A stretch of 64,000 bases of DNA from Bacteroidales bacterium (GTDB lineage Bacteria > Bacteroidota > Bacteroidia > Bacteroidales > UBA932). Location: contig JAKSJM010000001.1 of the NCBI GenBank assembly GCA_024398075.1, positions 62,001 to 126,000 of the forward strand, read 5' to 3'. The notes under the pieces are model-generated. The model saw only the letters and a program-made list of their open reading frames with translations, was not told where the DNA came from and did no database searches. The stretch's first letter is position 1. Each line of letters starts with the position of its first letter. Of the stretch, positions 25,314 through 33,657 are shown one piece after another. A program made the position numbers and the translations under genes.

Positions 25314-27542
25314 TTATCTCTTCCTGCGTCTATAGATTATTGCAGCTCCAAGGACGGCTATAAGACCTGGAATGATATAACCGTAGAGATTCTTTATCCA
25401 AGGAATCTGCATTGGAGTAATCTTTATGTCAGAGTCTCTGTGGGGCTTGTGAGCGGCTGAGATAGGGAACTCTCCGTAGCAGAGCCAGCGGAATGAGTGA
25501 GGCAGCATGTCGAAGTTGTACGCTCTATTCTGCTGCCTGCTGGCGAGCTGGAGGAAGGAGTTGCTATAGCAGTCTGCATCACCCACGACGATGATTCTCT
25601 GCTCCTTGTCTTCACCGGTGCTGCGCTTTAGGGCGAGTGCCAATGCCTTCGATCCCACAGTCGAAAGTGTGTCACTCCTAAGCAGCGTGATAGGGCTGAA
25701 TATGCTCGTGTCGATTGACTCCAATGATACGGCTCCAGGCATTTCCACTGAAGATGTGGCTTGGTATCGCATCATTGACCTGTAGAATCCCTTCATCTCA
25801 TCGGCAGCAGCCTGTGTGGCGCGCCCGGAAACATTGTTTTCGCTATCTATATCTACACCAGCTTTGACTCCGAAGCGTGATAGAAGTGGATTTATTATTT
25901 CCTGTCTTCCTGCGTCAGTCAGAACCATGATGTTTCCCCCTCTCTCGATGAATGAGTCTACGGCTGCGAGGTCATCATCAGAAAATGATCTTAAAGGGTC
26001 AGGGATGAAAAGAATGTGTATATTCTCTGGCACGCCTTCGCTGAGTACGATCTCCTCAAGGTCGAAGCCTTGGTTGATCATGGCATTCCTGAAGCGTCCA
26101 TTGGTGGCGAAAAGGGAGAAGTCCCTGTCGCTTTTCCTCTTCACTGAGCGCTCTCCGTGTCCTGTGACTGTAGCCACCTTCACAGGGTCCTTTATCATCT
26201 TCTTCATCGCGGACGATATCTCCTTCTCCTGAGGGTGGTGGAACATGTCGTCAAATAGCCTCAGACGCGCCTCTTCGCCGCTCTGGCGTCTAATCACGCG
26301 CACGAACTGATAGCCTTCCTCTGCGAGGTCGATCTCATCTTTCAATGATTCTGCGGTGACGAGCTTGGCATTCTTGTATCCCTTGATCTTCGCTATTTCC
26401 TTCGCGATCTGCTCCTCGCTCATGCCAGGATATTTGTTCAGAATGGAGGTGTCCTTGATAGGAGAATAGTAGTAGACATACTTCATCTTCATCTCAGGCT
26501 TGAATCTGAGATAGTCCTTGAAGTGCTCCATGTCTTTCATCTGCTTGCTTGGCACATAGCTACTGAATTCCTCATCCTGGACATCGACGTAGGTCGTGAT
26601 GGTCATGCCACCGGGAAGCTGCTTCATCACTTCCTGGCTCTCCTCTGAGAGTGTGCGTGAATCAGCGTATGTGGCGTCCCAAAAGGCCTTGAGTGATGGG
26701 CGGGAGCTGATGAAGCCCACGAGCACGAGGACGGCCAGGGCTGCGCCATAGCGCAGACACTTGCCGGCCGCTGTGCGTCTGGCCTTCCTGTTTTCGAGCA
26801 ATATCACTGACAGTGCGAGGAAGAAGCCTGTCACTGCGAGGAAATAGATGATGTCATCTGTGCACACCAGGCCTCCCACCATCGTGCTTGCGCGTCCCTT
26901 GATGGAGAGCCAGTATGTGATCTCCCTGAAGAGGGGAGACTCCTGTCCTACTGTGCCGATGAAATTGAATACAGCCAGTGCACTGATGGTCGCCACCGCA
27001 GCCACCACCTGGTATGAGGTGAGAGTGGACATGAAGAGTCCAATGCTGCAGTATGTCATGATCAGCAAGAACATTGACAATAGGCACGCTAGCATCAGTG
27101 TCACGTCTGGATGTGGCACTACTAAGCAAACTGCGACTGCTGGTAGGGCCAGTATGCCCACAAGCACCAGCGTGCAGTATATCATGGCCAGGAACTTGCC
27201 GGCGATGATCTCCTTGCTGCTGACTGGTGATGAGTAAAGAAGCTTGTCCGAGCCAGATGCATACTCACGGCTCATGAGGTTCATGGTCAGCAGCGGGATG
27301 TATAGATAGATGCTGTCCTGGATGACTTCGTAGATACCCTGGCCTCCGAGCACCACTCCAGCTGTCGCGCTGAAAGTGATGGCTCGCCCAAGTGCCTTGA
27401 TCTTCACTATCTCATTCAGGATGTCGTTGAAGGCGCCGCCTATCTGGGCAGCTAGCACTACAAGAAGTATCCATGCTACAGGTGAATAGAATAGGGTCGC
27501 AAGCTCTGTCTTTGCGATTCTCCTGATTATCCTGGTATCCAT
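25314..27542 (-). CDS. ABC-2 permease fused to GldG-like auxiliary domain (copy 2)
   Basis: A 742-residue membrane protein. Residues about 1-245 are an ABC-2 type permease with about six membrane segments (TELATLFYSPVAWILLVVLA, LMSREYASGSDKLLYSSPV, GKFLAMIYC). Residues about 265-700 are a periplasmic GldG-like ABC auxiliary domain (LSEESQEVMKQLPGGMTITT, ILFIPDPLRSFSDDDLAAVD). A last membrane helix and a basic tail (YRRRKR) close it. In Flavobacterium the GldF and GldG parts are separate proteins; here they are joined. The gene follows its paralogue with a 2-base gap and shares one ATPase (29820-30752). The transported substrate is unknown. Confidence 0.85.
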   Translation of the reverse strand: MDTRIIRRIAKTELATLFYSPVAWILLVVLAAQIGGAFNDILNEIVKIKALGRAITFSATAGVVLGGQGIYEVIQDSIYLYIPLLTMNLMSREYASGSDKLLYSSPVSSKEIIAGKFLAMIYCTLVLVGILALPAVAVCLVVPHPDVTLMLACLLSMFLLIMTYCSIGLFMSTLTSYQVVAAVATISALAVFNFIGTVGQESPLFREITYWLSIKGRASTMVGGLVCTDDIIYFLAVTGFFLALSVILLENRKARRTAAGKCLRYGAALAVLVLVGFISSRPSLKAFWDATYADSRTLSEESQEVMKQLPGGMTITTYVDVQDEEFSSYVPSKQMKDMEHFKDYLRFKPEMKMKYVYYYSPIKDTSILNKYPGMSEEQIAKEIAKIKGYKNAKLVTAESLKDEIDLAEEGYQFVRVIRRQSGEEARLRLFDDMFHHPQEKEISSAMKKMIKDPVKVATVTGHGERSVKRKSDRDFSLFATNGRFRNAMINQGFDLEEIVLSEGVPENIHILFIPDPLRSFSDDDLAAVDSFIERGGNIMVLTDAGRQEIINPLLSRFGVKAGVDIDSENNVSGRATQAAADEMKGFYRSMMRYQATSSVEMPGAVSLESIDTSIFSPITLLRSDTLSTVGSKALALALKRSTGEDKEQRIIVVGDADCYSNSFLQLASRQQNRAYNFDMLPHSFRWLCYGEFPISAAHKPHRDSDIKITPMQIPWIKNLYGYIIPGLIAVLGAAIIYRRRKR

Positions 27543-27544
27543 GT

Positions 27545-29827
27545 CTATGCCCTCCTTCTATGCATTAGCACAGCTACGGCCATCGCAAGTATCAGTAGAG
27601 GCAGGATGAATACATACGCTGCCTTGATGATGCCGATGTCATCGCTTGTGATGTTAAACGACGTGTCCATGGCTGGAATGCGGTCTATTCGTACAGGGAA
27701 CCTTCCACCGGAAATCCAATGGAAACCCTTGGTTATCAGCCTATAATTTGCTGCCTCGAAGCCTTCGCGACCTATGGACATTTCCTGGTTTGAGAGGCAG
27801 TCTGCATCTGCTGCCACTAGAATTCTCTGGTCGCCCTTTGTCAATGCGTATGCAGTCACGAATGTGCCAAGAATCTCTCCTGATTTCTCATCGCACTCGA
27901 CTATGTCGTCCTTGAAGCCACTGTAGTCGCTTTCAAGCCATGACTCTTTAGGAGTCGTGAGCAGTGCTTTGGCGTCGAAAGCGCTTTCTACGCTTTCAAG
28001 TGCCAAGCAGCCTGGCATGGTCACACGGGCATTTCCAGACGCTAAGTCATTGAAACAGTCGTCTATGGCGCCTACATTCTCTGCTTCCTTGGCGAGTACT
28101 AGGCTTGAGGAGAAGTCCTCGGACTTCTTCGCTATCTGCCGGTCCGAGACCTTGAGCCCAAGTTCGTCAAGCAGCGGCTTGACTACTTTCTGGTGACCGT
28201 AGTCAGTGAGAAGCATCATGTTTCCGCCACGGCTGAGATAGGACTTGTAATTCTCCATCTGCTGCTCGGAGAACTCCTCGGAAGGGTCTGCCACTATAAG
28301 CATGTCTATGCTCTCAGGGATGGCTTCGTCGAGAGAGACGTAGACTATGTCGAAACCTTGGTTTACAAGCGCATAGCGCTGGCTTGTGGTCACCGTGAAG
28401 TCACTGTAATCCTGTAGGGATGTCCCGCTCAATGTACGTTCTCCATTTCCTCTGGCGAATCCTATGATAGGAGGCTCTCCTGTGAGTTTCGACAGAGCTG
28501 CTGTGACCTCTGCCTCGGAAGGCTCCCTTTGATTGTCTGCGTAGTCGCGAAGCACAGATGTCTTTCCCTGGTAAATGACCTCGCGGACGAAAGCGTTTCC
28601 TTCGGCTTTCGTGACATCCACGTCCTTCATCTGTTCAGGTGTGCGGAACATCCTTGGATTCATGTTGTAGACGGTCGTGAAGTAATCTCTCGCTTCATCG
28701 AGTGTCATAGTCGACATCTTGGGACTTGTCTGCCTGCTCACACAGTCATCATAGTAATAGATGGTATGCTCCTCGATGTCTGGCTTGGTGAGCTTATACT
28801 GCTCGAATACGCTTCTTGGTGGCTGGCTTGAGAGCAAATACGGTGAGGAGTTGTTGTCAAACAGGTTTATGTAGTTGTTCACCACTATCTTTCCCTCCAT
28901 CTGACGCACTATCTCCCTGGATCCTTCGGTGATGGAATTCTGTTTGTTCCTGGTTGCGTCATAGATGCCTATGAGCGACGGGCGTGAGCTGACGAAGCCT
29001 ATGCCGGCCACGGCGATGAACAGTGCAGTGGCTACCGCACATCTTCTAGTCTTCGACAGGCTCAGTCGAGGGAAAGAAATTCTCATGACTGTGAGACCTA
29101 CGAAAAGTAGTATGATGGCTACATAGTAGAAGAAGTCATCTGTCCTGAAGACACCTTCCATGAAGGCTGATGTCCTCGTGTTTATCGACAGCCAATGGGC
29201 AATGTTCCTGAGCACTTCGTAGTAGCGTCCCATGCTTCCTATCCTTCCCAGGATGGCGAGGGTCGCCAATGTACCTACGGCCGCAACCACCTGGTAGGTG
29301 GTAAGTGACGAGAAGAACAGTCCAATGGCGCAGGAAGCCAGGATCTGCAGATACAGTCCCAAAAGTCCTACGAGCACAGGTGCTAGGTCAAAGTTCGGAA
29401 TGAAGAATACGCTTCCCATTACAGTGAGGGAAGGTATGATCATCAGACACAGTCCCATGATAGCTGCTGCGAGGAACTTTCCTATCACGAACTGAGTGGA
29501 GGTGACAGGGGATGAGTATACCAGCTTGATCGAGCCAGACGAGGTCTCCCTCGCTATGAGGCCCATGGTCAGAAGTGGGACATAGATGTAGATGTTCCGG
29601 ACTATCGAAGCGAGGAAACCGGTAGGGTGGAGGTAGACCTGCGATGTTATGGGGAAATCATAATCATAAAGGTCCACTACGCTCACTATGGGTGAGAGCT
29701 CACTTATGAAGCTGGATGAAGTCAGTGCAGCGAATACGACCAGGATGAACCACGCAATCGGTGAACCGAACAATGCTTCCAGCTCCGTGCGCATGATGCG
29801 CCCTATGATGCGTGTACCTTTAGACAT
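27545..29827 (-). CDS. ABC-2 permease fused to GldG-like auxiliary domain (copy 1)
   Basis: A 760-residue paralogue of the next gene downstream, with the same order of parts: an N-terminal ABC-2 permease (TELEALFGSPIAWFILVVFA, LIARETSSGSIKLVYSSPV, GKFLAAAIMGLCLM), an extracytoplasmic GldG-like domain (SITEGSREIVRQMEGKIVVN, MLIVADPSEEFSEQQMENYK, GGNMMLLTDYG) and a C-terminal membrane helix with the tail MHRRRA. Its start overlaps the end of the ATPase gene by 8 bases, which indicates coupled translation. The two permeases may form a heterodimer served by the single ATPase. The function is unknown beyond ABC export or envelope handling. Confidence 0.85.
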   Translation of the reverse strand: MSKGTRIIGRIMRTELEALFGSPIAWFILVVFAALTSSSFISELSPIVSVVDLYDYDFPITSQVYLHPTGFLASIVRNIYIYVPLLTMGLIARETSSGSIKLVYSSPVTSTQFVIGKFLAAAIMGLCLMIIPSLTVMGSVFFIPNFDLAPVLVGLLGLYLQILASCAIGLFFSSLTTYQVVAAVGTLATLAILGRIGSMGRYYEVLRNIAHWLSINTRTSAFMEGVFRTDDFFYYVAIILLFVGLTVMRISFPRLSLSKTRRCAVATALFIAVAGIGFVSSRPSLIGIYDATRNKQNSITEGSREIVRQMEGKIVVNNYINLFDNNSSPYLLSSQPPRSVFEQYKLTKPDIEEHTIYYYDDCVSRQTSPKMSTMTLDEARDYFTTVYNMNPRMFRTPEQMKDVDVTKAEGNAFVREVIYQGKTSVLRDYADNQREPSEAEVTAALSKLTGEPPIIGFARGNGERTLSGTSLQDYSDFTVTTSQRYALVNQGFDIVYVSLDEAIPESIDMLIVADPSEEFSEQQMENYKSYLSRGGNMMLLTDYGHQKVVKPLLDELGLKVSDRQIAKKSEDFSSSLVLAKEAENVGAIDDCFNDLASGNARVTMPGCLALESVESAFDAKALLTTPKESWLESDYSGFKDDIVECDEKSGEILGTFVTAYALTKGDQRILVAADADCLSNQEMSIGREGFEAANYRLITKGFHWISGGRFPVRIDRIPAMDTSFNITSDDIGIIKAAYVFILPLLILAMAVAVLMHRRRA

Positions 29828-30752
29828 TGTTCTTCAACTTTCCTGAGAGTTGTGCAAATATCACGTCGAGGGAGGTGTGGTCGAGTGCGATTTCCTTCAG
29901 GTGCCATCCCTGCTGGATACTCTGCTCGATCACCTTCTCTGTGATCTCGTCGCTTCCGTTGAAGCGCACGCGGTAGCTGCCCTTTGACAGCTCCTCTACA
30001 TTCAGGATATCGCCAATGGCTGCGAGCTCTTCCTTGGTCGGAGGTACACCGAAACTTGCTGTGAAGCTGTTTGGCACCACGTAGTCATTGAACTCCTTCA
30101 TCGAACCGGCGAATACCACATGGCCGTGGTCTATCATCCTGATCTCGTCACAGGTAGCCTGCACCTCTGAGAGGATGTGGGTAGAGATGAGCACTGCGTG
30201 GTCTACGGCAATCTCCTTTACGAGGTTCCTGATCTCTACGATCTGGTTTGGATCCAATCCATTTGTCGGCTCATCCAGCACCACGAAGCGTGGGTCGTGG
30301 ACAATGGCCTGGGCGATACCCACACGCTGCTGGTAACCTCCAGAGAGGTTCTTGATCAGACGGTTGCTGAAATGTGCTATCTCGCATCTTTCCTTGGCTG
30401 CGTCTACAGCCTTCCTGATCTTTGATGGGTCCATACGCCTGAGAACGGCGCAATGCACCAGGTACTCGTCTACTGTAAGGTCAGGATGAAGAGGCGGTTT
30501 CTGTGGGAGGAAACCTATTTCGCGCTTGGCCTCTACGGGGTTCTTTCTAAGGTCTATTCCATTTATGAGGACATCGCCTTCGGTCTGGTTAAGCACACCG
30601 CAGATGATGTTCATGGTTGTGGACTTTCCCGCTCCATTTGAACCGAGAAGGCCTAGAATGCCATTCTTTTCAATGGAGAAATTTATGTCCCTAATGGCCC
30701 AATCCACTGCATATCTGTGAGATAGGTGGATTACGTCTACTATGTTTGGCAT
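29820..30752 (-). CDS. ABC transporter ATP-binding protein (GldA-like)
   Basis: A 310-residue ABC ATPase with Walker A (GSNGAGKST, residues 37-45), Q-loop Gln84, signature LSGGYQQ (136-142), and Walker B FVVLDEP followed by TNGLDP (156-168). A C-terminal extension of about 90 residues beyond the ATPase core is typical of the GldA/CcmA-like group. It energises the two downstream membrane proteins, whose first gene overlaps this one by 8 bases. It starts 27 bases after the stop of the organophosphate MFS gene on the same strand, so readthrough from that gene is possible. Confidence 0.9.
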   Translation of the reverse strand: MPNIVDVIHLSHRYAVDWAIRDINFSIEKNGILGLLGSNGAGKSTTMNIICGVLNQTEGDVLINGIDLRKNPVEAKREIGFLPQKPPLHPDLTVDEYLVHCAVLRRMDPSKIRKAVDAAKERCEIAHFSNRLIKNLSGGYQQRVGIAQAIVHDPRFVVLDEPTNGLDPNQIVEIRNLVKEIAVDHAVLISTHILSEVQATCDEIRMIDHGHVVFAGSMKEFNDYVVPNSFTASFGVPPTKEELAAIGDILNVEELSKGSYRVRFNGSDEITEKVIEQSIQQGWHLKEIALDHTSLDVIFAQLSGKLKNNV

Positions 30753-30778
30753 TGTTAAGTGTCGTTTTTTTGTTTAGT

Positions 30779-32167
30779 TTACTGCTGTGATGTTATCTCC
30801 TTGATCACTTTGTCTGCTCTAGCATAACCATCAGCGGGTGCCTTCCATATAAGTGCAAGGATGGCGCAGCCAAGAAGACCCATTACGACAGAAACTACAA
30901 ATACTGAGTTCCAACCGTAATTCTCAGCAAGTGCACCGAAGCCTACACCTGAGATGAGAGGTGCGATGTAGCCGAAGATGCCAAGGATACCATTGGCAGT
31001 GCCACAGGCGGAGCGGGTGGCCTGCTGGCTAGCACAGATGCCGAGGAGCGCCTGCGGACCATAGATGAAGAAGCTAGACATGATGATGCAGATGATGCTG
31101 AGCACGGTCGCGTTCTTTGGAAGCTGCCAGAATGCAAATACCATGAGGGTTGCGCCTATCGTGCAGATGAGGCAGGTCTGGTGTGCCTTCGACTTCATAA
31201 CCTTGTCAGAGAACCAGCCGAAGAAAAGCATGCCCACGATGCCACCACCTATCTCTGAGAGTGCCACTACGGTACCTGCAAGGCCAATGCTGAGGCCCTT
31301 GAAGTCGGTGAGGATGCTGGTACCCCAGTCGAGGATGGTGAAGCGGATGATGTATACGAAGAAGTTTGCAAGCGCAAGCATCCAGATGATAGGATTCTGG
31401 TATACCATCTTGTTCATGAACTTGGTCTTCTGTGCAGATGTGAGTTCTGGCTCATTGTGTTTCTCCTCCTTTACTGCGCCCTCATCCTCCATCTCGCTGA
31501 TTTCTGGGAGACCTACTGAAGAAGGAGTGTCGCGAAGTGCTGTATATAGCGCGAATGCGCCCACGATAGCTACTGCTGCGGGTATGGCAAAGCAAAGCTG
31601 CCATGAGCTATATCCGAACTTGTTGAGTATCCAGCCACAGAATACCGCGATGAGACCTGCGCCGATTGAATGTGACGCATTCCAGATGGACTGCTTGGTC
31701 GCGATTTCTGATGGCTTGATCCAGTGCGCCATGAGGCTGATGCAAGGAGGTACACCCATACCCTGGACATATCCATTTATCACCCAGAGTGAGCCAATGA
31801 TTATGATGAGAGCAGAAGTGGCCTTGCCTTCTGTGTCGAGAACTGTGAAAATCGAGTTAAGTGCAGGGCTGAAGCAGATCGCGAGGTTGATTAAACCAGA
31901 GAAGATGAGGCCGAGTGTCATGATGATGCGCTTTTTGCCTCTGTCGACAATGATTCCGTTTACGAAACGCGAAACTCCATAAACTACACCATTGAGGGAG
32001 AGGAAGAGTCCCAGGCTAACCTTTGAGATGCCTAATTCTGATTCTAGTGCTGGGATGATGACACTGAAGTTCTTTCTGACGAAATAGTAGAGAGTGTAGC
32101 CGAAAATGAGGGCTATAAGAGTTCTCCACTGCCAGTAGTTGTACTTTTTCTGCTGTTCTGAAGTCAT
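30779..32167 (-). CDS. GlpT/UhpT-family organophosphate antiporter (MFS)
   Basis: A 462-residue 12-helix transporter. It shares the family signature (FGYTLYYFVRKNFSVIIPAL), the loop NGIIVDRGKKRIIM, GMGVPPCISLMAHWIKPSE and WNASHSIGAGLIAVFCG with the GlpT-type protein at 13235, but the two are clearly diverged. The family exchanges phosphorylated small molecules for phosphate; UhpC-like sensors are also members. It is divergent from the sulfatase and GDPD-fusion genes, with promoter elements facing each other at 32207-32235. It probably imports a phosphorylated product of those secreted enzymes. Whether it carries glycerol phosphate, a hexose phosphate or acts as a sensor cannot be told from sequence. 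Confidence 0.85.
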   Translation of the reverse strand: MTSEQQKKYNYWQWRTLIALIFGYTLYYFVRKNFSVIIPALESELGISKVSLGLFLSLNGVVYGVSRFVNGIIVDRGKKRIIMTLGLIFSGLINLAICFSPALNSIFTVLDTEGKATSALIIIIGSLWVINGYVQGMGVPPCISLMAHWIKPSEIATKQSIWNASHSIGAGLIAVFCGWILNKFGYSSWQLCFAIPAAVAIVGAFALYTALRDTPSSVGLPEISEMEDEGAVKEEKHNEPELTSAQKTKFMNKMVYQNPIIWMLALANFFVYIIRFTILDWGTSILTDFKGLSIGLAGTVVALSEIGGGIVGMLFFGWFSDKVMKSKAHQTCLICTIGATLMVFAFWQLPKNATVLSIICIIMSSFFIYGPQALLGICASQQATRSACGTANGILGIFGYIAPLISGVGFGALAENYGWNSVFVVSVVMGLLGCAILALIWKAPADGYARADKVIKEITSQQ

Positions 32168-32206
32168 ATTAGTGGTTATTTATTTAATTCAGTTTTATCG
32201 TAAATA

Positions 32207-32214
32207 CAAAAGTA
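32207..32214 (-). promoter_or_regulatory. Putative -7 element for the organophosphate antiporter
   Basis: On the minus strand this reads TACTTTTG, matching TAnnTTTG. It lies 13 bases from the opposing plus-strand element at 32228-32235, so the two promoters overlap and could be regulated together. Confidence 0.5.
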
Positions 32215-32227
32215 CCTAAAAAATTCT

Positions 32228-32235
32228 TATTTTTG
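32228..32235 (+). promoter_or_regulatory. Putative -7 element for the sulfatase/GDPD-fusion pair
   Basis: TATTTTTG matches TAnnTTTG. The predicted start near 32242 leaves a leader of about 15 bases before the sulfatase ATG at 32257. No clear -33 box is present. Confidence 0.5.
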
Positions 32236-32256
32236 TTCTTCTACATATTTATATAA

Positions 32257-33651
32257 ATGAAAACCACACTGAAACTTTCTGCAGGACTCGGCGCGGCAGC
32301 AGCTGCTCTCGCTGGTTGTAATTCTACTCCGCAGAAGCCTAACATAGTATTCTTCTTCGCCGATGATATTGGCGCTGAGGCATTTGGCTGCTATGGCGGT
32401 GCGGAGTATGAGACTCCAAATATCGATGCACTGGCAAATGTAGGCATTCAGTATATGAACATGAATGCCCAGCCATTGAGCTCTCCAAGTCGCGTGCAGC
32501 TTCTTACTGGTCAGTATAATGACAGAAATTACTCAGCATTTGGTTATATCAATGATGACGAGCATACCTTTGCTGAGCTCGCTCACATGGCTGGCTATAA
32601 TTCGGCCATCATTGGCAAATGGCAGCTTGGTCGCGATAGGGGCATGATAGCTCGCATGGGCTTCGACGAGTCCTACTGCAGCCAGGTCGAGCTTTACCGC
32701 GAGGTGAGGGGAGAGACCCAGACTGATCGCTACGCGAACAGTATCTGGGACGTGAATGGTAAGAGCTATGACTTCGCCCTCTATGGACCAGCGTCGATGA
32801 AGGATAGGGCATTTGACTACATCGACAGAAAGGTGGCAGAGAATCAGCCTTTCCTCCTCTACTATACGGAGCCATTGGTACACACACCACACGTCACCAC
32901 ACCGGATGACGATGAGTGGGATGTGCGCTACGAGAGCCGTTTTACGAAGGGACAGGACACGTGCCACTTCCGCAGCATGGTGAAGTACCTCGACAAGCAG
33001 GTAGGGGAGATAGTGCAGCACCTCAAGGACCAGGGCGTGTGGGATAACACCATTTTCATTTTCTGTTCGGACAATGGAACCTCGACCCGTATTGTGTCGA
33101 AGCAGCAGGATGGCACTCGTGTGCGTGGCGGCAAGGGCGAACCAAACTATCGAGGCACACATGTGCCGCTTATCATCTGCTGGGGCGACAAGGTGAAGCC
33201 TCGTCAGGTGGAGCACCTCGCTGACCTCACGGACTTCTTGCCTACCTTTGCGGACATCATGGGCGTGAAAGTCCCTGAAGAGTGGCCTCTCGATGGAGTG
33301 TCTCTCTACCCTGAGATTTGTGGCAATGGTGACGTGCAGAAGGATTTGGTACTTGTGCATTTCAATCCTCTCTGGCCTACCACTCCATCGCCTAAGGCAT
33401 CCCGATACGCGATGAATGATCAGTATGCATATTTCTGGGATGGACGCATCTATGACTATAGACATGACCCGAATTTCGAGTATTCGCCTGTCATGTATGA
33501 TGAGGCTTCTGCGGAGCTGAAAGCCGCGGTGGCTGCACTTAAGGAACGCGTTGACCAGTTTGACGATTTCTACCCAGACAAGCCAGGAGCACCTCGTAGA
33601 GGCGCGTACAAGACCTTCTATGACTGGGCACCACCACAGAATCCATTTTAA
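32257..33651 (+). CDS. Ser-type sulfatase family lipoprotein
   Basis: A 464-residue lipoprotein (lipobox LAGC, Cys21) of the formylglycine-dependent sulfatase S1 family. Metal ligands Asp36-Asp37 lie in FFFADDIGAEAFGCYGG. The active-site motif is Ser75-Ser76-Pro77-Ser78-Arg79 followed by VQLLTG, so Ser75 would be converted to formylglycine by an anaerobic maturase (anSME), which is not in this window. HTPH and CSDNGTST supply further metal and substrate ligands. The usual activity is sulfate-ester hydrolysis, but formylglycine enzymes that act on phosphodiesters or phosphonates also exist. The neighbours (6 bases to the GDPD fusion, a divergent organophosphate antiporter) make that alternative worth testing. 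Confidence 0.85.
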   Translation: MKTTLKLSAGLGAAAAALAGCNSTPQKPNIVFFFADDIGAEAFGCYGGAEYETPNIDALANVGIQYMNMNAQPLSSPSRVQLLTGQYNDRNYSAFGYINDDEHTFAELAHMAGYNSAIIGKWQLGRDRGMIARMGFDESYCSQVELYREVRGETQTDRYANSIWDVNGKSYDFALYGPASMKDRAFDYIDRKVAENQPFLLYYTEPLVHTPHVTTPDDDEWDVRYESRFTKGQDTCHFRSMVKYLDKQVGEIVQHLKDQGVWDNTIFIFCSDNGTSTRIVSKQQDGTRVRGGKGEPNYRGTHVPLIICWGDKVKPRQVEHLADLTDFLPTFADIMGVKVPEEWPLDGVSLYPEICGNGDVQKDLVLVHFNPLWPTTPSPKASRYAMNDQYAYFWDGRIYDYRHDPNFEYSPVMYDEASAELKAAVAALKERVDQFDDFYPDKPGAPRRGAYKTFYDWAPPQNPF

Positions 33652-33657
33652 TTGTAT

